Source: Apostichopus japonicus
Lineage: Eukaryota; Echinodermata; Holothuroidea; Aspidochirotida; Stichopodidae
Reading direction: 5' to 3'
Assembly: GCF_037975245.1 (NCBI RefSeq)
Contig: NC_092573.1
Coordinates: forward strand, 17,226,265-17,290,264
Length of the DNA stretch: 64,000 nucleotides
The notes under the pieces are model-generated. The model was not told where the DNA came from and made no database searches. It saw only the letters and a list, made by a program, of their open reading frames with translations. Positions 1-11,270 of the stretch are shown piece after piece (position 1 is the first letter of the stretch; every line of letters begins with the position of its first letter). Both the position numbers and the translations under genes were made by a program.

Positions 1-1589
1 TTTCCATACATCTGACCATCACGAGAGTTGCAACACATTGAAACAGTGAGGATACTTAAAAAACCTTCATTTAAAGAAAATTGAACAGGGCTTCGCCGTA
101 TGCGGGACTTCAAAGTAAAGTGCCCGCTGAAACTTTCAAAAGGTAACATAATTTTCACTAAATCTGGCCTAAATATTAGCATGTTGGTGTAAATATCATA
201 AGGTGTGTCGGAATAGGAAGATTAATTCCCTGGAATGAGCTTCCCAGACAACAACATAAACTTCCATAGCCTATACTAGGTCTAGGTTCGATTCGGATTT
301 ATTCATTAAAGTTCATAATAAAGCTTTAAAACTATTTGTCATCGTTTGTATTTTGTATTTTAGTAGGAAGAATATGGATGCTGAATGACTGATATTTATA
401 GTGTAACAGAGAAAAAGTAATGGGGCTTTCAGAAAATCTGAATTAGGCATTGATTGGGTTTAACCAGTTATAACTTAGTCCCATCTCATAAGTAAATGCC
501 TAATGGGCCTTAGGCCTATAATATTAATGAAGATTGAACAGTAAACAGTTTTAAGTTCCTACTGAAATATATTGAGATATGTTTCTCCGAAGACGCCCAG
601 CCTGAAGAGAAAGTTAAACCACACCTGACCCAAATTCAATCACACCCTAGCGAATCCAATCAAACCCTACCAAAAATAAGACTGAATATGTTTCCCTTCA
701 ATAAACAATACGATAAATGTTCAATTTTTATCACTCAGTAGACTTTGTAAAGTTCAATAGTTTGGCGTACTACGGACTAGGGTAACGCTACTTTCACTGA
801 CATTATCATTGCGTAGCCTATACTGCAGTGCAACACATAATTTTCGCGCAACTGCCAGCTCTGTTTCCGAGTCTTTTGTTGCTGAATTTGGCAACAAAAT
901 CATAACATTGTACGTCAAAATTACCTCCGACATTATAATTAATGTATTTAGATGTCACTTACCTTCAATTAAGCGAAGATATTGCGAAGTAAACGCTTCA
1001 TTTTCAACATTTTCAGTCCATGAACAGACTTGCGTTGGGAAGTTTATTTGTTGTCCCAGATTCGTATTTACATACGGGGTCAAAATTTACATATGACGTC
1101 ATGTCGTTTTTCTAGTTCCAGATGCCAGCACCAATCCGAAACGGAGCAAGATTTCGGATATGAATACTATTCAAACTAAATAGGCAAAGGGGCTGAACTT
1201 TCTCACGAAGATTGAATAGACCTTCATTTACATATACAAGCCAGAAAAATGATTGACAGAAGTACCCAACATATCGGGATACAGCTTTTTTTGAGCAAGG
1301 TTTTTTGGGGTAACGATTTTTAGTCTCTTAATACCTCAAAAACTTCTAAACCGATTATAAAAATCTTTCGGAATCTGCATTATGACTATGTTTTAAGATA
1401 GCACCGAAAGTATCAGTCTAATCGAATAATATTTCACCGAGTTACGGCAGTTCAAAAATTTGTTCACCACGTGTAAAATTTTGAGTAACGGAAATCAGGG
1501 ATGTGTATCGTTCAAAATGAATCACGGAAAGCGTCGGAGTTAATTGCGTAGCAACCTGGAGACTGTGCAGCAGACATTTTATTTTTTTT
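1..1589. other. No recognisable gene or element
   Basis: AT-rich DNA with frequent stops in all six frames. The longest plus-strand ORF (95 codons from 809) has no recognisable motif and no splice context that I can defend. I see nothing else here. Confidence 0.5.
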
Positions 1590-1658
1590 AGACCCCTCCC
1601 CCAGGCCGGCCATCAGTCTTCCGGCCCCCCCACTCAAAAGTACCTTCCTACGCCACTG
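1590..1658 (-). mobile_element. Terminal fragment of a hAT-type non-autonomous element
   Basis: Read on the minus strand, this begins CAGTGGCGTAGGAAGG and continues through the same G-rich segment as the left end of the complete element at 46313-46688. The other terminus is not present, so I call it a fragment rather than an intact insertion. Confidence 0.6.
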
Positions 1659-2514
1659 TGCAACATATACGGGGAATAAAATAGCAGCAATCACATCAAA
1701 AACATGATTAACATCTTCTACAGATGGAAGACTTGTTTCTTTTTCTTCTTCTTTTCCCCATTCTATTTTTTGTTTTGCAGCAATGCACAACGTCTCATTT
1801 ATTTCCTGTAACACTTAACTCTGACGTATGCATCTGCTCTAATTATTGATATAATGAACTCAATTGCCTTTTGAATGTCGAAATGCTTAAATTTTATGCG
1901 GGACAAAATATGCTATGAAGTATTTGCAGACATTCTGTACCAGGACATTTCGTCCGGCGGGACTATATTTGCTGTGAGGTGGGGACACAATTTTCAGCAG
2001 ATAATGTCCGACCAGACTAAATGTGCTGGTACAGATTGTCCCCATGGACACTTTGTACAGGGGGACACTCGATCTGTACTGTCACACCGGCACACACTTT
2101 ACCTGCGTCCTCTTCGGTGCTAGGTGAATATCATGTCTGAAACTACGATTTAAGAAACGGCTGTTTCAAACATCTCACTAATTCTTTCAGCGACTTTAAT
2201 CCCTATTCATTGAGCACAATAGCATAACCTGCGTATAAACTCGTACAGGGATTATACGAGCTGTCTACGCGGCAATTTGTTTGCCAACGATTTTATACAC
2301 GATTGTACTTGTTTATACGTCTTTACACGATCCTGTGCGCGTACACATGTCCAGTTATACATGAGCGTTTCTGTAGACTATATTTATTTAGGAGTATTCA
2401 TATAATTTCAGTTGAAAATTTTCCCCTTATTCTCATATTTTTTTGGCCCTGAAAAGAGGTTATTCTCCCTATTTTGGGGTCAAACAGGTTGACAGGTCTG
2501 ATACTAGTAGTAGT
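1659..2514. other. No recognisable gene
   Basis: Gene-free stretch. A short run at about 2221-2345 is rich in TATACG/TACACG words but has no clear period. No RNA gene or element end was found. Confidence 0.4.
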
Positions 2515-2865
2515 TAAATATAGTCTGCCAACACACCTCAATGCACTTGAATCAGCCATCATACAAGAATAAGTTCAATAGAGTCTGCCAACACATCTGA
2601 ATACATCACAGTCAATCATCATACCAGTATCAGTACAATATAGTCTGCCAACACATCTGAATGCATTGAAATCAGCCATCATACCAGTATTAACTAGTTC
2701 AGTATAGTCTGCCATCACAGTCAATCATCATACCAGTATTAGTACAATATAGTCTGCCAACACATCTGAATGCATTGAAATCAGCCATCATATCAGTATT
2801 AACTAGTTCAGTATAGTCTGCCAACACATCTGAAAACATCACAGTCAATCATCATACCAGTATTA
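2515..2865 (+). repeat. Satellite, about 65-bp unit in two alternating variants
   Basis: Tandem units carry the words AGTCTGCCAACACATCTGAA and ATCATACCAGTATTA. Two unit types alternate, one with GCATTGAAATCAGCC and one with ACATCACAGTCAATC, so the higher-order unit is a dimer of about 130 bp. The array is split at 2866 by a DNA transposon and resumes at 4092. The same family recurs near 22350 and 48250. Confidence 0.9.
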
Positions 2866-4091
2866 AGGCCCAGTCACATCTCACCGGATTGCACGAACGG
2901 ACAAGAGTACGCGCGAAAAACAGTCATCCGGTTATTTCCGTTGGCAAAAGTTGTCGCGCATGCATCTGGGGGTTGCAACGTACCGGACGTGCGTCGGTGA
3001 AAACGGATTACAAACGTACAAGGGACGGACAGCAACGGACGAACAACGGATGAACAACGGAATAACAACGAACAAACTAACGAACACCAACACATAGTAA
3101 CGAATTTTCAACAATTAACGGATAAAGAACATACAAAACGTAGGAGTACCGGAAAAGTAACGGACATACCGGACTAGCAACGGAGAAGAAACGGTCTTAG
3201 ACCTGGGCCTCCGGAGTGCCTCAAAATCAGGGGGCATCCTCATGAAGTTGATGGAAGATTTTGGTCTTCTATTCGCAGCTCCTGCTTTAGTTGGTCATAA
3301 AGACCACACTGTCGTCTTCTCTGTGAACCTAGCAAGGCCCTAGACCAGCATTTACACCGAGCACGTCTCTTCCTTCTCTTCTTGACTTGTTTATTGGTCT
3401 TGATGTTGGCTTCAATGATAAGCATCTGTGCTTGTAAAGCTTGCACTGTGGTCTGAAGCTTGAATCTTTCTGAAGGGTCCATGATGTAGGTGTTGACGGT
3501 AGAGGTTATAGGAGCAGAATGAAGCGTGGGACGCTTGGAGTGGACAAGGTGGAGGTACGCTGCATCTCCGTTCTATGTCCGTCTGTTATACTTTCCTGGC
3601 CTGAGTTCTTCCGTTTCTTCCGTGTAACGTCCGTTACCTATCTGTTCATTGTCAGTTATATTCCTTTGCACTTCCGTTATTTCTACGTTAGCGTCCGTCG
3701 AATATACGGTATAGGTACTGTACTTCTACGTTTTCTTCCGTTCTTTGTCCGTTAATGATCCGGTGAGCAATAGCAATAACCAGAGACGAACGGAGAAATA
3801 CAGTATGCCAAACTCATACAGAACGAACAAAACGCATGGGAAACTGATAAAACGGAAGCTTAATGGATTAGTAAAGAATAAATAACGGAGACATTTTTCG
3901 GTGGATGTCCGTTCCAAGTTTTGTGCATGTTCAAAATCGACACCGGACAAACCGGACCTCACCGTTAATGAAACGTAGACGGACGGAGGAGAATCGCAGA
4001 CTAAACGGATACTAACGTACATCAACGGAGTGCCATTTTTTGTCTTCGTTCCCTCTCCGTTATGGCAATCCGGTGAGATGTGACTGGGCTT
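2866..4091 (-). mobile_element. PIF/Harbinger-type DNA transposon, internally deleted
   Basis: The 1226-bp insertion sits inside the satellite. Its terminal inverted repeats are about 25 bp and near-perfect (GCCCAGTCACATCTCACC at the left, mirrored at the right). It is flanked by a 3-bp duplication TTA (2863-2865 and 4092-4094), and removing it plus one TTA restores the satellite sequence. TTA fits the TWA target preference known for Harbinger. A transposase-like remnant lies inside on the minus strand. The subterminal regions are packed with TCCGT/ACGGA words, likely transposase-binding repeats (inference). Confidence 0.85.
3240..3482 (-). pseudogene. Harbinger transposase N-terminal remnant
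   Basis: An 80-codon minus-strand reading frame starts with Met. It has a basic stretch KKRRKRRARCKCWSRALLG followed by GLYDQLKQELR and a stop. The pattern of a basic 'RxW..R..LL' segment followed by a G-x-Y-x-x-L-x-x-E-L-R block is typical of the region just before the DDE nuclease domain of Harbinger (HARBI1-like) transposases. Immediately downstream, in another frame, an FMRMPPDF block resembles the family's next conserved stretch, so there is a frameshift at about 3240. No catalytic DDE region follows, so the element is non-autonomous. The family assignment rests on this motif together with the TTA target duplication. Confidence 0.6.
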
Positions 4092-4655
4092 TTAGTACAA
4101 TATAGTCAGCCAATTACACATCTGATTGCATTGGATTCAGTGCAATCATACCAGTATTAACTAGTTCAGTATAGTCTGCCAATTAACACATCTGAATACA
4201 TCACAGTCAATCATCATACCAGTATCAGTACAATATAGTCTGCCAACACATCCGAATGCATTGGAATCAGCCATCATACCAGTATTAACTAGTTCAGTAT
4301 AGTCTGCCATCACAGTCAATCATCATACCAGTATTAGTACAATATAGTCTGTCAACACATCTGAATGCATTGGAATCAGCCATCATACCAGTATTAACTA
4401 GTTCAGTATAGTCTGCCAACACATCTGAATACATCACAGTCAATCATCATACCAGTATTAGTACAATATAGTTGCCAACACATCTGAATGCATTGGAGTC
4501 TGCAATCATATCAGTATTAACTAGTTCAGTATAGTCTGCCAACACATCTGAATACATCACAGTCAATCATCATACCAGTATTAGTACAATATAGTCTGCC
4601 AACACATCTGAATGCATTGGAATCAGCCATCATACTTTGTTCAATATAGTCTGCC
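4092..4655 (+). repeat. Satellite array, continuation
   Basis: Same two-variant satellite as 2515-2865, resuming directly after the TTA duplication of the Harbinger insertion. It ends abruptly at CTGCCAAC where the CTAAGACC minisatellite begins. Confidence 0.9.
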
Positions 4656-5165
4656 AACGGGTGTCTACAAAACTAAGACCTAACATCTAAGACCCCACCA
4701 ATTGCAAAACTTAGGCCCTACTGCAAACCTAAGACCATACTGCAAAACTAAGACCCTACTGCAAATCTTAGACCCTACCAACTGCAAAACTAAGACCCTA
4801 CCAACTGCAAAACTAAGATCCCACCTACTGCAAACCTAAGACCATACTGCAAAACTAAGACCCTACTGCAAATCTAAGACCCCACCAACTGCAAAACTAA
4901 GACCCCACCAACTGCAAGACTAAGACCCTACTAACTGCAAAACTAAGACCCTACCAACTGCAAAACTAAGACCCCAGCAACTGCAAAACTAAGACCCTAC
5001 CAACTGCAAAACTAAGACCCTACCAGCTGCAAAACTAAGACCCCACCAACTGCAAAACAAAGACCCTACTGCAAAATTAAGACCCTACAAACTCCAAAAC
5101 AAAGACCCTACTGCAAAATTAAGACCCTACAAACTGCAAAACTAAGACCCTACCTACTGCTTGGT
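4656..5165 (+). repeat. CTAAGACC minisatellite, about 20-bp unit
   Basis: It starts with GGGTGTCTACAAAACTAAG and continues as over 20 imperfect copies of a unit built from CTGCAAAACTAAGACC plus CTACCAA or similar. A reverse-oriented relative, ending in the mirrored word TTTTGTAGATACCC, lies at 22095-22343 and also abuts the satellite. The shared terminal word suggests a mobile cassette rather than a simple local expansion. Confidence 0.85.
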
Positions 5166-5617
5166 TAGGACTATATTACTTCCAAGTCCTCATCTCAAAG
5201 TGCAACGAATGTGTCATAATGATCAGCTCAATGCAAGCTGTGTGGCAGTTTGAGCAATACAGTTATTGATCCTGAAATTGATATTTTTAAAGTGGTCTAT
5301 GTATGTATGTATGTGCTAGATACTTTACCTCACACTAAATTTAGATGTTTAGTTCAATGGCTACACTAAAATTTAAATAAGATTTAAGGATAAACAGGTC
5401 ATTACAATTTGGTATAAATTTCAGAAGTGATGACAAAAATGACACAATGTCCTTGTGATGATACATAATGGGATCATAGGTCGTGCAAGCAGAGGGTTAA
5501 CTGAGGGGAAACCATGGAAACTAATAACTACCTTGATAATTCTTACATGAGTAGAAGGGAGACTTGCACTGATCACAAGCTTGTGTTGCAATAAATAGCT
5601 ATTTGGTGGTTAGTGGG
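5166..5617. other. No recognisable gene
   Basis: Gene-free. It contains a short GTAT microsatellite at about 5301-5312. Nothing else was identified. Confidence 0.4.
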
Positions 5618-6345
5618 TGACCATGGTTACATCTCTATGTTCCGACGTCTCTATGTTCCGAAGTCTCTATGTTCCGACATCTCTATGTTCCGACGTCTCT
5701 ATATTCCGACAATTTTTTGGACTCTTAATTTTTTTCACCCAAATTTTTTCGGACTCAATTTTTTTTGGACCCAAATTTTTGACCAACATGTTTTCGGAGC
5801 AACTTTTTTTGGACCAAAATTATTTTAGACCAAAATATTTTTATGACCAAATTTTTTTTGGACCAACATTTTTGACACCAACATGTTTTCGGACCAACTT
5901 TTTTTCGGACCAAATTTTTTTTTGACCAAACTGATTTTGGTCCCAAAAAATTTGAGTACAAACAATTAAATTTCGGGTCACATGCAATTTTCGGTCACAA
6001 GCACTATTTGGGTCATAACAAACTTTGGGCCCTTTTTTTTCGTGTAAAAATTTGGTGCGTCCAAAAAATTGTGTCACCCAAAAAAAGGTAGGTCAGAAAA
6101 AATGTTGGTCCCAAAAAATTGAGTCCCCCCAAAAAAAATTGGGGCCCAAAAAATTAAGTCCCCCCAAAAAATTTGGTCCTAAAAATGGGGGACCAAAAAG
6201 AATGAGTCTCCAAACAAAAATTGGGTCCGAAAAAATTTTGGTAAATAAAAATCCAAACAAATTGTCGGAACATAGAGACGTCGGAACATAGAGACGTCGG
6301 AACATAGAGACGTCGGAACATAAGGATGTCACCGGTGACCATATT
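5618..6345. mobile_element. Foldback element with 16-bp repeat arrays
   Basis: The ends mirror each other imperfectly (GTGACCATGGTTACATC at the left; the right end read backwards gives GGTCACCGGTGACATC). Inside the left end are five exact-register 16-bp units at 5630-5709 with core TCTATGTTCCGA. Four units in inverse orientation lie at about 6265-6330. The interior is a second, degenerate array of T-runs with GGACCAA spaced about 16-17 bp on the left half, inverted to TTGGTCC with A-runs on the right half. The whole 0.7 kb can therefore fold on itself. No ORF with a recognisable product and no certain target duplication. Confidence 0.8.
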
Positions 6346-7193
6346 TAACAGTGAAATACTGATGGTGTAAATTGTAAAAAAATGCCCTTGAAATGCAGGC
6401 TACAGAAGGCCTTTGTTATGTGAATTAATGACAAATAGGCAGTAGGAATTCAGAACACATGCATAGTGTAAAGATGTATCACCTAAAGGCATCCATAGTT
6501 TTCTCCTCGGTAGGCACAGGAGGAACAACTGCCCATAGTAACAATCCAGTGACCTTTGACATGGGTCTATTATTCACCCTTGTTTAGATGCATGGTGCAT
6601 CACATGGTCACAGAGACACTATTGTTTTAACTGCCCAAACAATCCAGTGACCTATGACCTGGATCTATTACTCGCCCTTGTTTAGATGCATGGTGCATCA
6701 CATGGTCGCAAAAGAAAGTATTGTTCTAATTTAACTAATCTAAGTTAACGATTTGCCCAAACATTTAACCAATAGAAAGAGTGAACTGGTGACGTGCCTC
6801 TCCCCTTTGAGAAAATATTTTACCCAGTTAAAGGTTACTTATATGGATAACGGTGCTGCCATTGGAAGCATCTAAGAACCATTACATTTCTGTGTAATAT
6901 TACCACCCAAACTTAGCCAGAAATTTTACGGGAATTTATTGCTCAGGGAGGGGAGGTGCTGCACCCCCGGGGTGGGGAGCGGATGCATTTTATATGTATG
7001 TCAATGCAAAATATGTGTTTGGGATTTAGTTTTATTCTCTTGCACAAAAGTTAGATTATACAATTTCCTTATTAAGTGTAGTTATCATTAAATGCCATGA
7101 GACTTTGTATCACAATGATATGTTTCATGTGGTGTAATTGCTAGTCTTACAAAAACAAGATACCCTGTGTATAAACATGCCAAGTGCTTATAA
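6346..7193. other. Gene-free stretch with a local duplication
   Basis: Two similar segments occur around 6535-6610 and 6645-6720, sharing GTTTAGATGCATGGTGCATC and nearby words, suggesting a local duplication of roughly 110 bp. There is no coding signal. Confidence 0.5.
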
Positions 7194-7336
7194 ACAACTT
7201 CATTGATAATACATTGTAACTGACGTTTCCTAAAAAACATCAGTTACAATGTATTATCACTGAAGTTAATTGACTAAGCCAATCACGATACTGACTAAGC
7301 CAATCACGATACTGCCATGATTGGCTTAGTCAATGG
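7194..7336. repeat. Two adjacent long hairpins
   Basis: First hairpin at about 7197-7268, with arms of about 32 bp and two mismatches around GATAATACATTGTAACTGA. Second at about 7270-7335, with perfect 16-bp arms TTGACTAAGCCAATCA and its mirror. The words in between are partly duplicated. This may be a small foldback element. Confidence 0.7.
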
Positions 7337-7376
7337 TAATGGTGATGAAGCTTACTGATGTCAAATTCAGTCTTTT

Positions 7377-7865
7377 GTGAACTACTGTGATTTTAACTTC
7401 CTCCAATTAAATGTTGCTAAGACCAAAGAAATGATTATTGATTTTCGTCACAATACTAATCCTCCACCCCCTGTTGTTGTCAAAGGAAGTGTAGTTGATC
7501 GTGTTACGTCATATAAGTATCTTGGGGTAGTGCTGAATGATCACTTGGCATGGGGAGATCATATTGATATGTTGGTTAAAAAGTTGAATTCTAGATTGTA
7601 CTGCCTCCGTAAGATGTCGAATTTTGATGTTTGTCATGACATCCTTGAAATGTTTTATAATTGTACCATTAGCGGGGTTTGGCGTTATTGCTTGATTTTC
7701 TGGGGTGGCAATGTCAACAAACATGAAAAAGATCGTATTAACAGCATCATTAAGAAAGCGGAGAGAGTAGTCGGGGAACCCTTGCCTTCCATTGACTCGG
7801 TTTACCACAGCCTTCTCGAGTCCAAACTGGACGCGTTATGGAATGACCATACCCACCCCCTCTAA
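7377..7865 (+). pseudogene. Non-LTR retrotransposon (LINE) reverse transcriptase, C-terminal fragment
   Basis: A 162-codon frame. It carries LQLNVAKTKEMIIDFR (the conserved LN..KT..M..DFR block after the catalytic palm), SYKYLGVVLNDHLAW, an LYCLRKM block and a W-x-G-N block. These are hallmarks of the thumb/C-terminal region of CR1/L2-type LINE reverse transcriptases. The catalytic YADD-type motif lies upstream in the family and is absent, so the copy is 5'-truncated, as LINEs usually are. The frame stops at 7863, but the family's terminal block continues in another frame to about 7975, so a frameshift has occurred. It is a dead copy. Confidence 0.85.
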
Positions 7866-8010
7866 GAGCTACTTCATAGTAGTCGAATGTCCAGAGGCAG
7901 TGGCAGTTTGAGACTTCCGTGTCTCAAAACCGATAGATACAGAGATTCTTTCATACCCCGTGCAATTAAAGACCAACTATGGAGACAAATTTTTGGGGGG
8001 ATTTTCCATT
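7866..8010 (+). pseudogene. Frameshifted 3' end of the same LINE ORF
   Basis: In a shifted frame the stretch encodes a LRLPCLKTDRYRDSFIPRAI-like block, which normally ends LINE ORF2 proteins of this type. It directly continues the 7377-7865 fragment. No poly-A or microsatellite tail is evident. Confidence 0.6.
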
Positions 8011-8554
8011 AATTTGGGAGTTTACATACCCATAATCAATATGTGTAAAAAATAATCTTCGAAAACCTACTATACCAATCAAACTAGAGCACCAATGGTG
8101 CAGAAGCTCATACCTTTTCGAGCTAAAAAATGTAGGGCCCACAAAACTTTATGGCCCACCAAATTTCAGGCCATTTTTCAGATTCCACCAATTTTGGGCC
8201 CATGAGGCCAAACATTTTAGGTTCAAAGACAATTTTGAGCTCCCCCCCTGTTCCCCCTCCATAAACAAGGTGGTTCTCAAACCTCTAGTCTCGCCTAGTT
8301 ACGCGACAGTGTGTTAGCGTTAATACCAAATATAAAGTTATTTGCAGGCAGTAATGGACACTGGTAAGCAAGACTCTTAGGCAGTAATAGATTCCATTAG
8401 AAGACTAATTTTCAGGCAGTATTGGTCATACCCCCCCCCCCCTCCGTTAGCAGAATCCTGGCCACACCACTGGCTATAATTCCTATTTTCTCCCTTTAAA
8501 TCCTATTTTACCCACTCTCTCAAACAATACCACTGACCTACCCTATTAAACTTT
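8011..8554. other. No recognisable gene
   Basis: Gene-free sequence with a poly-C run at about 8432-8443 and a nearby GCCACACCACTGGC word, which may be a decayed hAT-type end. Not assigned further. Confidence 0.35.
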
Positions 8555-8560
8555 CTCCCC

Positions 8561-10404
8561 TATGGCAAGCCGTTTTAACATTTACCTCTCTATTCTACTT
8601 AAGTAGAATTAATTCCACTTAAGTAGAATGCGATTAAGCTTAAGTGAAATGAATTGCACTTAAGTAGAATTGCATTTTACTTAAGCTTAATTGTATTCCA
8701 CTTAAGTGGAATTCATATTAGCTTAAGTTCAAACGGTTTTTGTCTACATCGTATTTTACTTAAGTAAAATACAATTCTACTTTAGTAAAATACAATTCTG
8801 CTTAAGTAAAATTCAATTCTACTTAAGTAAAATGCAATTCTGCTTAAGTAAAATTCAATTCTACTTAAGTAAAATGCTATTCTACTTAAGCAAAATGGCT
8901 TTTCAATTTCACTTAAGCTAAATTGCATTTTACTGTGAAATGTGATTGGTCAATCTATTTCACTTAAGTAAAATGCAATTTAGCTTAAGTAAAATGTGAT
9001 TGGTCAATCAGTATCCTACTCATTGCGTCAGTGTACTTGCCGCGATGTCCGACTTTGTATACTATTATAGGTACCTCACCACGTGTTCATCGGCTCAATA
9101 GGTTAACCATTGTCAGAAAAGAGGTAAATGTACCTAACGTAAAGCTTACTTAAGCATGTTATCATTTACTGTCATCGTTTTTTCTGCCTTTATATGAAAG
9201 AGCATAATTTTAAGTACAGATGGTGTGAAAAGGGAGGATCGAAGGTGATATAAACCATTTAAAAAATCTTTGGTTAAATGTTGATATTACTCCGAACGAG
9301 CATATGGAAGGGTTCAGTGTGATAAACTTGCTCCTCTTCTAGCTCATAATCTAAACGGTCATGATATGGAAGTTTGCAAGTGCCATGATAGGCCAAGAAC
9401 ACAGCTATCCTGTGGTGGGTATAGGATATACCAGATGAAAACTTCTATCTATGCTTTGGCAGGTCTTGAAAGTGATGAGTTTAGTGTGTAAGTCAATGGA
9501 ACAATTAATTGTGATGCGAGACCTATAGAGTTATGTTCAAGACGTACTAGTTACGTAGCCATTTGCGTTCATTCCCCCATTCTGCGATACTTATCCAGCT
9601 TTCGTTGTGTATATACGAACATAACACCATACTTAGCAAATGAAGCAAAGCTATGTTTATCACTGAGTCTGAACGTTAGACATTTGGTAAATGCAGCCAG
9701 CCAATAAATCGTTGCAAACTGTTGCTCATGCAGTTGGAAAAGCACTTTTGAGGGCAAGGGAACGACTACAACACAACATACCACCAATCAGTGGTACTAG
9801 TAGTAGAAGTACCACAAGGCATGGTACCATGTAAACATTGCCCCCAGATCAACCACTTCTCCGCACGAGGTAAATGTTATAATGGCGTGCCATATCCTTC
9901 AATTCCACTTAAGCTAAATTGTATTTTACTTAAGTAGAATTGAATTTTACTTAAGTAAAATGCAATTGTATTCTACTTAAGTAAATACAATTCTACTTAA
10001 GTGAATTCAATTTCACTTAAGCTTAATTGTATTCTACTTAAGTAAAATACAATTTTACTTAAGTAAAATTCATTTAGCTTAAGTGAAAAAGAATTACATT
10101 TTTACTTAAGCTAAATTCAATTTTACTTAAGTAGAATTGCATTTGACTTAAGTAGAATACAATTAAGCTTAAGTAAAATTGAATTTAACTTAAGCTTAAA
10201 AGAAAGTGGTAATTTTACTTATGTGGAATACAATTAAACTTAAGTAAAATACAATTCTACTTAAGTGCAATTAATTTCACTTAAGCTTAATTGTATTCTA
10301 CTTAAGTGCAATTAATTTTACTTAAGCTTAATTGTATTCTACTTAAGTGGCATTGGTTCTACTTAAGTAGAATAACAAGGTTAATGTTAAAACGGCTTGC
10401 CATA
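8561..10404. mobile_element. 1.84-kb terminally inverted element with CTTAAG palindrome arrays
   Basis: Perfect 22-bp terminal inverted repeats at 8561-8582 and 10383-10404 begin TATGGCAAGCCGTTTTAA. Both sides are flanked by CTCCCC (8555-8560, 10405-10410), a probable 6-bp target duplication. Two arrays lie inside. The left one (about 8593-8995) has some 16 exact CTTAAG sites and the right one (about 9905-10375) some 21, mostly spaced 21 bp. Flanks of each core vary among a few words (TAGAAT, TAAAAT, TGAAAT, CTTAAT). No coding frame of note. A degenerate copy of the terminal repeat at about 9868-9893 suggests the middle contains a second, fused end. Confidence 0.85.
9000..9894. other. Unique-looking centre of the CTTAAG element
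   Basis: About 0.9 kb between the two arrays. It has no recognisable coding region and no RNA gene. One isolated CTTAAG occurs near 9152. It may be DNA captured between two element ends (inference). Confidence 0.4.
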
Positions 10405-10410
10405 CTCCCC

Positions 10411-10779
10411 TCTGCCTGAGCAGACATAACTTCACAAGCACTCCTTCCCAAAATTTTGGCTGGCTGCCTACATACCTCAGGCTCAAAGACTTCTAAGAAT
10501 CGGCAAGTGCTGATTGGCTATAGGGCTCTCATGCTTACAATTCAACAGTTAATAAAAGCTCCCAATCCTGCTTTAATTCCACTAACAGCCTCTGCAGAGC
10601 TTAACCACAAATGTAAACAAACACTGCAGAGACTGGGAGACAAATTAAAGGAGCTTTAGGAAAAGGTGAAGGCTCAGATTTTTTTAAACAATGGGATTAA
10701 TTGTAATTAATTAACTTTTGACCAAAAAATATTAGGCATCACCTTATTCATACACAATCCAACAATCATCAGTTCAACT
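10411..10779. other. No recognisable gene
   Basis: It contains a 67-codon plus-strand frame (10456-10659) with no family resemblance that I can name and no clear splice context. Nothing else is visible. Confidence 0.35.
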
Positions 10780-11270
10780 TTGAATATGATCCATCAAAAT
10801 CTTGAGGAGATTGAGATATTTGAAAATATTACAAAGAATGACCCCCGATGACCCCCTAAATGACATTTGACCTCAATTTTCCGAACACCCCTCATAACCC
10901 TCATCCCGAGGAACGTTGTGACCAAGTTTCATTATACCATACACTGTACAAACGGAAGCAATTTGAAAATATAGGGCCGTGGCCCGGGCCACAAAAGACC
11001 CCTAGTTGATCTTTGATCTCAAATTCATGAACACCCTGAAGGTAAAACTTCCATAGTACTATCGTGATAAACCCTCAACATTGTACCATGGAATCTGTAG
11101 GAGAAGAAGCATTTTGCGTATTTCCACAAAATGGCCCATTACGGCCCACAGGTGACCTTTGACCCCAAATTTCGGACCATGTCTGATGGCCCTATACCCA
11201 ATGATCCTCGTGTCCAAGTTTCATGAAATTCCATTAAACACTGTGCGAGTGGGAGCTGTTTTACCAATTG
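10780..11270 (+). repeat. Dispersed repeat fragment rich in TGACCT half-sites
   Basis: Similar in style to the 14817-17071 repeat. It contains GGTGACCTTTGACCCC at 11151-11166 and several 'ATGACCCC' and 'TTGACCTC' words, with no ORF. Probably a diverged member of a related family; the boundaries are approximate. Confidence 0.45.

Noticed and set aside
277-300. GGTTCGATTCG word resembling a tRNA B box
   Set aside because: No matching A box, acceptor stem or anticodon arm could be folded around it.
10456-10659. 67-codon frame with a plausible-looking composition
   Set aside because: No recognised motif, no supporting exon boundaries, and the length is within chance expectation for this composition.
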